Shown piece after piece: positions 54,346 through 62,560 of a DNA stretch of 64,000 nucleotides. The stretch lies in the NCBI RefSeq assembly GCF_014207595.1, contig NZ_JACHGY010000001.1:2796836-2860835 (forward strand). The letters run 5' to 3'. A model generated the notes under the pieces. That model searched no databases. It was not told the DNA's origin and saw only the letters and a program-made list of their open reading frames with translations. How positions within the stretch are numbered: the stretch's first letter is position 1; the number at the start of each line of letters is the position of its first letter. A program made the translations under genes and the position numbers. The stretch is from Algisphaera agarilytica. GTDB lineage: Bacteria > Planctomycetota > Phycisphaerae > Phycisphaerales > Phycisphaeraceae.

Positions 54346-55503
54346 TTATTCAGGGACGATGATGCAGCGGATGCCGGTGTGTTGCAGGCCGGTGTCTTCG
54401 GGGGTGCCGCGGCGGGCGGGGGGGCGGTAGCTCTCGCAGTAGTCGACGTGGCAGAGGAACGAGCCGCCCTTGATCACGCGCGACTTGGCGTGGGGGTTCA
54501 TCGCGTCGGCGGGGACGTCGGGGCCTTGGGGATTGACGGCGAGTTCCTGCTTGGCCAGCGCGACGTGGCGGTCGTCGCGGTAGTAGTCGGCGGTCCACTC
54601 CCAGACGTTGCCGGCCGTGTCGTAGAGGCCGTAGCCGTTGGGCGGGAACGACTTCACCGGTGCCGCGAGGCGGTAGCCGTCTTCCTGGGTGTTCTTGTGC
54701 GGGAAGGTGCCGTCCCAGGTGTTGGCCATGGACTTGCCGCCGGGTTTGAAGGTGTCGCCCCAGGCGAAACGGGTGTTGTCGCCGCCGCCCCGTGCGGCGT
54801 ACTCCCACTGCGCTTCGGTGGGCAGTTGCTTGCCTGCCCACTCGGCGTAGGCCACGGCGTCTTCCCAGGCGATCTGCACGACAGGGTAGTTCTCACGGCC
54901 CTCGATCGAGCTATTGGGGCCCTTGGGGTGCTTCCAACTCGCGCCCGTCGTCCAGCTCCACCACGCGCCGACGTTGCGCAGGTCCACCGCGTGGTTCGGC
55001 GGGGTGAACACCAGCGAGCCGGGCTCGAGCATCGCGTCCGGCGGCTTGGGCGAGCCGGGCGGGAGCTGCTTCTTCATCTCGTCCCAGTCGATGGGGCGCT
55101 CGGCGACGGTGACGTAGCCGGTGGCCTCAACGAACTCGGCGAACTGGGCGTTGGTGACTTCGGTTTCATCCATCCAGAACCCGTCGACCTTCACACGGTG
55201 GGCGGGGTGTTCGTTGTTCCAGGTGTTGGGCGCATCGGTGCCCATGATGAACTCGCCGCCGGGGATCCAGACCATGCCTTCAGGGGCGTCGGCGGGCACG
55301 GCGTTGGCCCCGGCGGCCTGGGCGTCGGCGGTCTCTTCGGATGCCGCGGCCGCCAGCCAGGCATTGATCTGAGCGGTGCGCCCGGGGGGCGTGCCGCAGC
55401 AGCTGCCGTCGCCCTTGGCGGGCGTGGTTTCTTCGGCGTGAAGGGCGACAGAACCGGAGAGCAGAATCGTGGCGGCCAGAGTGAAACGATGGAAATACGA
55501 CAT
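54346..55503 (-). CDS. Formylglycine-generating enzyme (sulfatase-modifying factor)
   Basis: 385 residues with a signal peptide. The FGE-sulfatase domain runs from MVWIPGGEFIMGTD to the end, with TNAQFAEFVEATGY, QLPTEAQWEYAARGG and NVWEWTADYY. The copper-binding cysteines are Cys351 and Cys356 in GGSFLCHVDYCESYR, with the same five-residue spacing as human FGE Cys336/Cys341, so it should be active, unlike many Cys-less relatives. It converts the active-site Cys of sulfatases to formylglycine. It lies between two sulfatase genes, with the upstream one lacking a signal peptide. Confidence 0.93.
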   Translation of the reverse strand: MSYFHRFTLAATILLSGSVALHAEETTPAKGDGSCCGTPPGRTAQINAWLAAAASEETADAQAAGANAVPADAPEGMVWIPGGEFIMGTDAPNTWNNEHPAHRVKVDGFWMDETEVTNAQFAEFVEATGYVTVAERPIDWDEMKKQLPPGSPKPPDAMLEPGSLVFTPPNHAVDLRNVGAWWSWTTGASWKHPKGPNSSIEGRENYPVVQIAWEDAVAYAEWAGKQLPTEAQWEYAARGGGDNTRFAWGDTFKPGGKSMANTWDGTFPHKNTQEDGYRLAAPVKSFPPNGYGLYDTAGNVWEWTADYYRDDRHVALAKQELAVNPQGPDVPADAMNPHAKSRVIKGGSFLCHVDYCESYRPPARRGTPEDTGLQHTGIRCIIVPE

Positions 55504-55550
55504 ACCTGATTGTACGTCGGATCGGTTTCAGGGGATCGCCGAAATGGGGC

Positions 55551-57131
55551 TCAGGCCCCGGCGACCCGCGGCTGGGGCGCGGGCTCACGTTCGAGGTCCG
55601 CCTGGATGAGTTTCATCATCATCGCGCTTCGGGCCTCGGCGTAGGCGGGGTCGTCGTAGCGGTTGTGCAGCTCGTGGGGGTCTTCCTGCATGTCGAACAG
55701 CTCGCCCCAGTCCCGGCCGCGATACACGGTGAGTTTGTAACGGTCTGTAACGAGCGTGCGCAGGTGCACCGCGTCGCTGGCGTTGTGGTGGTTCTCGACG
55801 ATCGCGTGGTCGCGGGTCGGCTCGGCGGTGCCACGCCAGGAGTCGAGCTGCGAGACGCCCTGCATCTCTCGTGCCGGGCCCAGGCCCGCTGCTTCGAGGA
55901 AGGTCGGGGCGAGGTCAACGAGCGTCTGGATGTCGGCCGAGGTGTTACCGGTTTTTTGTTGGCCGGGCACTGCGGCGAGGAAGGGCACGCGGATGACGTC
56001 GTCGTAGTGGAACGGCCCTTTGGCGACGAGGCCGTGCTCGCCGACGAAGTGGCCGTGGTCGGAGGTGAAGACGATCAGGGTCTGGTCGGTGAGGCCCATC
56101 TCGTCGAGGGCGTCGAGGGTTTGGCCGATCCAGTGGTCCATGAACGAGATCATGCCGTAGTAGATCGCCTGGGCTTCCTTGAGCTCTTGCTCGGAGACGC
56201 CGACGTGGGGGTGGTAGCCGTGGTTGCCTTTGCCGTCCTGGTTGTAGGGGCCGAAGTCGCCGTTGGCGTCGCGGGTGAGTTGGTGGGGCGGCGGCATGTG
56301 GTCGAACTCGCCGTCGACGAACTTCCCGACTTCCATGTCTTCGGGGTTGTACATCGACGCCCAGGGCTCGGGCACGCAGTAGGGCGGGTGCGGGTCGTGG
56401 TAGCTCGACCAGACGAAGAACGGCTTGCCCGCGGCGTGCGCGTCACGCATCGCCGCGATGGTGCGCTGCCCGGTCCACGCGGTGTAGTGGAACTCTTCGG
56501 GGAGCTTCCAGGTCATGTCTTTTCGCCAGCCGTAGCCCGGGCCGTCGACCAGGGGCGGGGCGAGGGTGCCGTCGGTCTCGGTGTCCTTGATGCCATCGTG
56601 GCGGGGCTGGAAGTAGTCGCGCCAGTTGGGCAGGCCGTTCTCTTCCATCCACACGGCGTACTGCTGGCCGACGTGGCCCTCGTCGGCGTGGTTGCGTGCG
56701 AGTTCGACGCGATCGAAGCCGTACCACGGGGTGTGCTCGTCGTTGAACGTCTTCCAGAAATCCAGATCGCGCAGCATCGGGTAGCACTCGACCGACTCGC
56801 AGTCGTCGGTGGACAAGAGCGGCTGGAAGTGGGCCTTGCCGACAAGCGTGGTGGCATAGCCCGCTTTGCGGAGGTGGTCGCCGATGGTGGGGACGTTCTC
56901 GTCGAGCTTGGTGCCGAGGGTGAACGCGCCGTGGGTCGAGGGGTACTGCCCGGTGATGATCGAGGCCCGCGTCGGCGTGCAGGTCGGGTTGGGGCAGTAG
57001 CCGCGGGTGAAGTTCGTGCCCATCGCCGCGAGGCGGTCGAGGTTGGGGGTTTTGATCTTGTCGTTGAGGACGCCGAGCGTCGTCCAGTGCTGCTGGTCGG
57101 AGGTGATGAGCAGGATATTCATGGGCGGCAT
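55551..57131 (-). CDS. Sulfatase without signal peptide
   Basis: 526 residues. The core begins at once (NILLITSDQQHWTTLGV), so no export signal is seen. The modification motif is Cys51 in TCTPTRASI (C-x-P-x-R). VGKAHFQPL and FTSDHGHFVGEHGL supply metal and sulfate contacts, and the C-terminal GELFDMQEDPHELHNRYDD is typical of choline-sulfatase/arylsulfatase-like enzymes. Substrate unknown. It leads the gene string sulfatase, FGE, sulfatase, HAD. Confidence 0.92.
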   Translation of the reverse strand: MPPMNILLITSDQQHWTTLGVLNDKIKTPNLDRLAAMGTNFTRGYCPNPTCTPTRASIITGQYPSTHGAFTLGTKLDENVPTIGDHLRKAGYATTLVGKAHFQPLLSTDDCESVECYPMLRDLDFWKTFNDEHTPWYGFDRVELARNHADEGHVGQQYAVWMEENGLPNWRDYFQPRHDGIKDTETDGTLAPPLVDGPGYGWRKDMTWKLPEEFHYTAWTGQRTIAAMRDAHAAGKPFFVWSSYHDPHPPYCVPEPWASMYNPEDMEVGKFVDGEFDHMPPPHQLTRDANGDFGPYNQDGKGNHGYHPHVGVSEQELKEAQAIYYGMISFMDHWIGQTLDALDEMGLTDQTLIVFTSDHGHFVGEHGLVAKGPFHYDDVIRVPFLAAVPGQQKTGNTSADIQTLVDLAPTFLEAAGLGPAREMQGVSQLDSWRGTAEPTRDHAIVENHHNASDAVHLRTLVTDRYKLTVYRGRDWGELFDMQEDPHELHNRYDDPAYAEARSAMMMKLIQADLEREPAPQPRVAGA

Positions 57132-57212
57132 GGTGATCTCGAAAAAAAGGAGACAGGATTACGGGCCCCGCAAGATACCGCGCCGCCTCGTCCCGCGTTG
57201 TTAACACCAGGC

Positions 57213-58610
57213 CTAATCGGCCAAGGACAGCAGCGCCTTGCGGAACGCCGTCTGCAACGCGCTGCTCACCGAGGGGTAGGTGAGCGTGGCGTTGAAGAGC
57301 GGGTGTGTCTCGCCGGGCTGGTTTAACGCCAGGCCCAGGAGGTTGATCACTTCGTCGGCGCTCTCGCCGGTGTAGTGAGCGCCCACGAGGTAGCGGTCGG
57401 CGTTGAAGATGAACTTGTAGGCAGCTTGGGGCTGGCCCAACTCGCGGTAGAACTTCTTGGTCGCCAGGTTGCCGCCCACCACGTGCACCTCGCCATAGGT
57501 CGCGCGGGCTTCTTCTTCGGTCAGTCCGGCACTCGCGACGGGCGGCGTGGTAAAAGCGACTGAAGCGTGCGGCGCGGCCGAGCGGGTACGCAGGTCGGCT
57601 TCGCTTTCGGCTTTGAAGAGGTTGTGGGCCAGCACCCGCGCGTCGTCCACCGCCGTCGGGATCAGGGCGGGCCGGCCGTTGTCCGCCACGTCGCCACCCG
57701 CCCAGAACCGCGGGTTCCCCGGACACCGCAGGTGCTCGTCCACCGCGATGCCGCGTGACGTCACTTCGATCCCCGCCGCATCGAGGTTCAGCCCGGCGAC
57801 GGATGCCACGCGTCCCGAGGTGTTCACCACCAGGTCGGCGGTGACCAGTGCGGTCGCCTCGTCGTCGTTGGCGTGAACGGTCAGCCCGTCGTCGCTCTGG
57901 GTGACTGAGCCGACACGGCGGTTGGGGATGACGCGGACGCCGTGAGCGCCCAGGTCCGGCAGGGCGGCTTCCATCACTGCCACCACCTCGGGCTCGAAGC
58001 CCGCCAGCACGTGGTCGCGGGTCGCGATGATGGTGACCTCGTGCCCCGCCATCGCCGCAGCACAGGCGAACTCCATGCCGACGTAACCGCCGCCCACGAA
58101 AGCGACCCGTGGGGGCAGGTCGTCGAGGTCCAGGAGCTGGTCGGAATTGATCGTGAGTTCGCCGCCGGGGACGTCGAGCGGCCGCGGGGTCTGCCCGGTC
58201 GCCAGAACGAATCGCTCAGCGGTGATCGGCTGCCCGTGGATCTCAACCGTATCGGGCCCCAAGAAAGCGGGCGGGCCCTGGATGAGCTCCACCCCGGCCT
58301 TGAGCAGGTCGCGGGTGGTGAGTTCGCCGACGGGGTTGGTGAAGGTCTTGGTGTACGCCGCGATGTCGCGCCAGCTGATCGACGCAGCGTCTATGCCGCC
58401 GCCCGCCGCGTTCAATTTGCCGGCCCGGTACATCATGCCCGCCGCATTGACGTAGGGCTTCTTCGCGTCGCATCCGCGGTTCGGACAGGTCCCGCCCGGT
58501 GCCTGGGTTTCGAGGACGACGACCGAGAGGCCGGCTTTGCGTCCGCCGTAAGCCACGGTTTGGCCCACGGCACCCGATCCCAATACACATAAATCAAAGG
58601 AAGTCGTCAT
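57213..58610 (-). CDS. Class I pyridine nucleotide-disulfide oxidoreductase-like flavoprotein
   Basis: 465 residues of the glutathione/mercuric/dihydrolipoamide reductase family. The FAD site is LGSGAVGQTVAYGGRKAG, the redox pair is Cys42 and Cys47 in GGTCPNRGCDAKK, the NAD(P) site is VAFVGGGYVGMEFACAAAMAG, and a second FAD motif is FWAGGDVAD. The usual C-terminal H-P-x4-E dyad, which protonates the thiolate, is not seen; that region reads THPLFNATLTYPSVSS. The disulfide substrate is unknown, and activity may differ from standard members. Confidence 0.85.
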   Translation of the reverse strand: MTTSFDLCVLGSGAVGQTVAYGGRKAGLSVVVLETQAPGGTCPNRGCDAKKPYVNAAGMMYRAGKLNAAGGGIDAASISWRDIAAYTKTFTNPVGELTTRDLLKAGVELIQGPPAFLGPDTVEIHGQPITAERFVLATGQTPRPLDVPGGELTINSDQLLDLDDLPPRVAFVGGGYVGMEFACAAAMAGHEVTIIATRDHVLAGFEPEVVAVMEAALPDLGAHGVRVIPNRRVGSVTQSDDGLTVHANDDEATALVTADLVVNTSGRVASVAGLNLDAAGIEVTSRGIAVDEHLRCPGNPRFWAGGDVADNGRPALIPTAVDDARVLAHNLFKAESEADLRTRSAAPHASVAFTTPPVASAGLTEEEARATYGEVHVVGGNLATKKFYRELGQPQAAYKFIFNADRYLVGAHYTGESADEVINLLGLALNQPGETHPLFNATLTYPSVSSALQTAFRKALLSLAD

Positions 58611-58658
58611 GCGGCCATGATAGGCGGCCGCTCGACCTCGCGGTGATGATGAATGGTC

Positions 58659-60299
58659 TTATTCCCACTCGATCGTCGCCGGCGGCTTCGACGAGATGTC
58701 GTAGCACACGCGGTTCACGCCGCGGACTTCGTTGATGATGCGGTTGCTGATCGTCGCGAGTACATCGAACGGGATGCGGGCCCAGTCGGCGGTCATGAAG
58801 TCTTGAGACTCCACCGCGCGGATCGCGACGACTTGTTCGTGCGTTCGGCCATCACCCATGACACCCACCGCCTTCACCGGCAATAGCACGGCGAAGACCT
58901 GCGCGGTCTTTCGGTAGAGGCCGTTGGAGACGATCTCTTCGAGCAGGATCTCATCCGCTTCGCGCACCAAGTCGAGCTGCGGCTTGGTGACTTCGCCGAG
59001 GACGCGGACCGCGAGCCCCGGGCCGGGGAACGGGTGGCGCCAGACCATGTTCTCGGGCAGGCCGAGCACGGTGCCGAGGGCGCGGACTTCGTCTTTGAAC
59101 AGCGAACGCAGCGGCTCGATGAGGTCGAAGCCGAGTTGCTCAGGCAGGCCGCCGACGTTGTGGTGGAGTTTGATGTTCGCCGCGGTGCCGGCGTAGCCGT
59201 GGCCGGACTCGATCACGTCGGGGTACAGCGTGCCCTGGGCGAGGTACTTGATCTGGGTGTTCTGGTCTTCGAACTCCGCCTTGATCTGAGCGGCGGTGTC
59301 CTTGAACACGTCGATAAACCGGTGGCCGATGCGGGTGCGTTTTTCCTGCGGGTCTTCGATGCCCGCAAGGTCGTCGAGGAACTGCTTCTCGGCGTCGATG
59401 ACGCGTAGGTCGAGGTCGAAGTGGCCGCGGAAGGTTTGTTCGACGAGGTCGCGTTCGCCTTTGCGCAGCAGGCCGTTGTCGACGAAGATGCAGGTGAGCT
59501 GCTTGCCGATGGACTTGGCGAGCATGGCCGCGACGACGGACGAATCGACACCGCCCGACAGGCCGAGGATCACGTGGTCGTCCCCGACGAGTTCTTTGAT
59601 GCGTTTCGACTCGCTCTCCATGAAGTCGGCCATGGTCCAGTCGCCGCGGCAGCCGCAGGCGCTGAACAGGAAGTTGGAAAGGATGTCGCCGCCGTGGGGC
59701 GTGTGGGTGACTTCGGGGTGGAACTGCACGCCGTAGAACGGCTTGTCCTTGTGGCGGACCGCGGCGAAGGGGCAGGTCGGTGTGGTCGCGGTGGCGACGA
59801 ACTCATCGGGCAGGGTATTGACCTGGTCGCCGTGGGACATCCAGACGCTGGTGTGGTCGGGCACGCCCTTGAACAGGTCGGACTTCTCGTTGACGCGGAG
59901 CTCGGCCCGGCCGTACTCACGCGACGCGGCGTTCTTCACTTCCGCGCCGAGCAGTTCGCAGCCGACCTGCATGCCGTAGCAGATGCCCAGCACGGGGACG
60001 CAGAGCTCAAAGAGGCGCGGGTCAGGTTTGGGGGCGTTTTCGTCGTAGACCGAGGACGGCCCGCCGGAGAGGATGATCCCGGTGGGGTTGAGCTTCTTGA
60101 GCTGCTCGACGGTGACCTGCGGGCCCAGCAGCATGGAGTAGACGCCGGCGTCACGCACCCGGCGGGCGATGAGCTGGACGTACTGGCTGCCGAAGTCGAG
60201 GATCGGGATGACCTGCTTCACACCCGCGGGCAGGGTGAAGACGTCGTCGGGGATCGTGTCGGTCGGGGTGCTTCCGGGGGCGGTGGGGGTGGCGGTCAT
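58659..60299 (-). CDS. guaA: GMP synthase (glutamine-hydrolysing)
   Basis: 546 residues. Converts XMP to GMP with glutamine and ATP in purine synthesis. The N-terminal glutaminase has the nucleophile Cys107 in GICYGMQ and the His-Glu pair in FHPEVTHT. The ATP-pyrophosphatase domain has [15 protein letters not shown]. The C-terminal dimerisation domain ends with the typical [10 protein letters not shown]. The N-terminus has about 25 extra residues before the conserved [10 protein letters not shown]. Confidence 0.97.
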   Translation of the reverse strand: MTATPTAPGSTPTDTIPDDVFTLPAGVKQVIPILDFGSQYVQLIARRVRDAGVYSMLLGPQVTVEQLKKLNPTGIILSGGPSSVYDENAPKPDPRLFELCVPVLGICYGMQVGCELLGAEVKNAASREYGRAELRVNEKSDLFKGVPDHTSVWMSHGDQVNTLPDEFVATATTPTCPFAAVRHKDKPFYGVQFHPEVTHTPHGGDILSNFLFSACGCRGDWTMADFMESESKRIKELVGDDHVILGLSGGVDSSVVAAMLAKSIGKQLTCIFVDNGLLRKGERDLVEQTFRGHFDLDLRVIDAEKQFLDDLAGIEDPQEKRTRIGHRFIDVFKDTAAQIKAEFEDQNTQIKYLAQGTLYPDVIESGHGYAGTAANIKLHHNVGGLPEQLGFDLIEPLRSLFKDEVRALGTVLGLPENMVWRHPFPGPGLAVRVLGEVTKPQLDLVREADEILLEEIVSNGLYRKTAQVFAVLLPVKAVGVMGDGRTHEQVVAIRAVESQDFMTADWARIPFDVLATISNRIINEVRGVNRVCYDISSKPPATIEWE

Positions 60300-60408
60300 G
60301 GCGTCACGGCTGGTGGTGGTGGGTAGGGGGAATCCGACAGTTTACCGGAAGATCGGGCCTTCGGTGGCGGGGCGGTATGGGCGGAAAAATAGGCGGTAGG
60401 ATGAAGCG

Positions 60409-61179
60409 ATGCTGAGTGTTTGCGTGCTGCTGACGACGATGGGCTTGGGGGCGATCCCCGAGCTGACCGAGCCCCAGCAGATCCAGTTGGACACGGCTCA
60501 GGACGGGTATCTGCCCGACGAACCGGCTTGGACCGGGTTGCTGACCAGTGTGTCGGGCTGGGACCCGGCGGAGGCGGTGCGAAACGATATCCCCGGGTCC
60601 ACGATCCCCCAGTACAGCCGACTGCTGGAGACGCCCGCGGCGTACCGCGGCGGGTTGTTTCATATCAAAGGCTTTTATGCGGGCCGCCAGCGCGAACTGC
60701 GGACGATGAGATCGGGGCCTTGGGGTGAGTCGCTGGTGGAGTGGGGGGTTGCGGTTGATTCGGACACGGTCGCGATGGTCTATCTGGTGAGTCCGGATTC
60801 GGAAATCCAGCCGCCACGCGAAGGCCAGACCGTTCGGCTGACGGCACGGTTCTACAAGCTCTGGACGGACACCGACGCGGACGGGGTCGAGCGGACCTAC
60901 CCCGTGTTTGTCGGGCGGTCGGCGGCGGTGGTGGATTCGGGGCGGGCGGGCGGTCGCGGACACGTGGTCGTGGTCGGCGGGGTGGTGGTGCTGACCGGGT
61001 TGCTGTTTCTGGTGATGCTCGGCCGAAAGCGGTGGGGCGGGGGTGCGTCGAAGCGGGAGAGGGTGTTGGAACGGCTGCGAGATCACGCCGGGGAAGCCGA
61101 AATGGACGAGGAGTTGAACGGGCTGCCCGACGACCCGGCCGAGGCGTTGGAGCAGCTTGATCGGGGGCGTGACGTTTAG
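60409..61179 (+). CDS. Exported single-pass membrane protein of unknown function
   Basis: 256 residues. A short hydrophobic start (probably a signal peptide), a beta-rich domain of about 165 residues (for example YRGGLFHIKGFYAGRQREL and GQTVRLTARFYKLW, suggestive of an OB-like fold), one membrane helix (about 184-205) and an acidic C-terminus with a predicted coiled region. No family is recognised. The stop codon TAG is supplied by the first bases of a palindromic repeat (61174-61251). Confidence 0.6.
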   Translation: MLSVCVLLTTMGLGAIPELTEPQQIQLDTAQDGYLPDEPAWTGLLTSVSGWDPAEAVRNDIPGSTIPQYSRLLETPAAYRGGLFHIKGFYAGRQRELRTMRSGPWGESLVEWGVAVDSDTVAMVYLVSPDSEIQPPREGQTVRLTARFYKLWTDTDADGVERTYPVFVGRSAAVVDSGRAGGRGHVVVVGGVVVLTGLLFLVMLGRKRWGGGASKRERVLERLRDHAGEAEMDEELNGLPDDPAEALEQLDRGRDV

Positions 61180-61251
61180 CGGGCGAAGCGAAGCGTCCCG
61201 CGTCGGCGGGTTCAAAGTAAACAACGGGACGCTTCGCGTCGCCCGCTAAAC
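61174..61251. repeat. Complete palindromic repeat, GTTTAGCGGGCG family (copy 2)
   Basis: GTTTAGCGGGCG (61174-61185) and CGCCCGCTAAAC (61240-61251) are perfect inverted repeats. Pairing continues inward to a 27-base arm with two mismatches and includes GCGAAGCG/CGCTTCGC. It overlaps the 3' end of the preceding gene and supplies its stop codon, and ends 44 bases before aroB. Confidence 0.8.
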
Positions 61252-61295
61252 GGGAAATGTGCCGAGTTCTGCCGTTCCGCTATCCTTGTCGCACC

Positions 61296-62390
61296 ATGCC
61301 CACCGTTGATCTCACGCTGCCCCATCACCGTTACGACATCGTCATCGAGCCCGGCTGCCTCATGCAGATGGGCGATCTGGTCCGTGGGGCGATCCCCTCG
61401 GCGACCAAGGCGGTCCTCGTCACCGACGAGGGCGTCGAGCCGCACCACGCCCGCCCCGTGGCCAAGGCGATGGAGGCCCAGGGTGTCGAGACCATCGTCG
61501 CGGTGATCCCCGTCAGCGAGAAAAAGAAGAACCTCGGCACGGTGCGGACGCTCTACGACATCATGCTCGAGAACAAGCTCGAACGCGGCCACGCCCTGGT
61601 CACCCTCGGCGGGGGCATCTGCGGCGACGTCGCGGGCTTCGCGGCGGCGACTTATTTAAGAGGTATCCCGTTCGTTCAGTGCCCGACCAGCCTGCTGGCC
61701 ATGGTCGACGCGTCGGTCGGCGGGAAGACCGGCGTCAACGTGCCCCAGGGCAAAAACCTCATCGGCGCGTTCCACCAGCCGTCGCGGGTGGTGATCGACC
61801 CCGAGGTGTTAACCACGCTCAGCGAGCGTGAGCTGCGGTGCGGACTGGCGGAATGCCTGAAGCACGGCGTGATCCGCGACGCGTCGTTATTCGACTGGAT
61901 TGTGGATAACGCCGACCCGATCCTTTCGCTGGATATGCCCACGCTGGTCGAGCTGGTCAGACGCAACGTGGAGATCAAAGCGTCGGTGGTCATGGAAGAC
62001 GAGAAGGAAGCCGGCGTACGGGCGCACCTGAACTTCGGTCACACCTTCGCCCACGCCATCGAAGCGACCTCGCAATACGGCACGAAGTACAAGCACGGCG
62101 AGGCGGTCTCACTGGGTATGGTCGCGGCGACCGCCTTCGCGGTGAACCGTAAGCTCTGCCCAGCCAGTCTGTTGGATCGGGTGATCGCGGGTTGCGAAGC
62201 GGTGGGGCTGCCCACGTCGTCGGATTACCTTGCCCCGGACATCATGCTGCTCAAGACCATGTCGATGGACAAGAAAGTCCGCGGGGGCAAGATCCGCCTG
62301 GTCCTGCCGGTGCAGATGGGACAGATCGAGATCATCGGCGACGCCACGGCCGACGAGGTGATCGCGGCGTGGGATGTTGTGCGCAAGTGA
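61296..62390 (+). CDS. aroB: 3-dehydroquinate synthase
   Basis: 364 residues. Second step of the shikimate pathway: DAHP to 3-dehydroquinate, with NAD and zinc. NAD is bound by LGGGICGDVAGFAAATYLRG, and substrate contacts lie in VDASVGGKTGVN and FHQPSRVVIDPEVL. The zinc ligands are Glu in GLAECLKHG, His in NFGHTFAHAIE and His in KHGEAVSLGM. ATG 61296 matches the family start; the frame upstream is the repeat region. Confidence 0.96.
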   Translation: MPTVDLTLPHHRYDIVIEPGCLMQMGDLVRGAIPSATKAVLVTDEGVEPHHARPVAKAMEAQGVETIVAVIPVSEKKKNLGTVRTLYDIMLENKLERGHALVTLGGGICGDVAGFAAATYLRGIPFVQCPTSLLAMVDASVGGKTGVNVPQGKNLIGAFHQPSRVVIDPEVLTTLSERELRCGLAECLKHGVIRDASLFDWIVDNADPILSLDMPTLVELVRRNVEIKASVVMEDEKEAGVRAHLNFGHTFAHAIEATSQYGTKYKHGEAVSLGMVAATAFAVNRKLCPASLLDRVIAGCEAVGLPTSSDYLAPDIMLLKTMSMDKKVRGGKIRLVLPVQMGQIEIIGDATADEVIAAWDVVRK

Positions 62391-62403
62391 AAATGCCGTT
62401 GGC

Positions 62404-62429
62404 TTCAGGTAAACCCTGATATTTTTTGC
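62404..62429 (+). terminator. Weak terminator after aroB
   Basis: A 5-bp stem TCAGG/CCTGA followed by TATTTTTTG, 13 bases after the aroB stop. The short stem makes it a weak candidate. Confidence 0.45.
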
Positions 62430-62560
62430 TGGTATCCCTAGGGCGTATCGGTATGATGCTTTGAACCACAAGGATGATGGTTCGGAGTGTTTCTGAGAAT
62501 CATATTTTCACGGGGCTGGGCAGCGGAGAGCTGCCCCCAAACAGTAGCGAGGAGTCAGGG

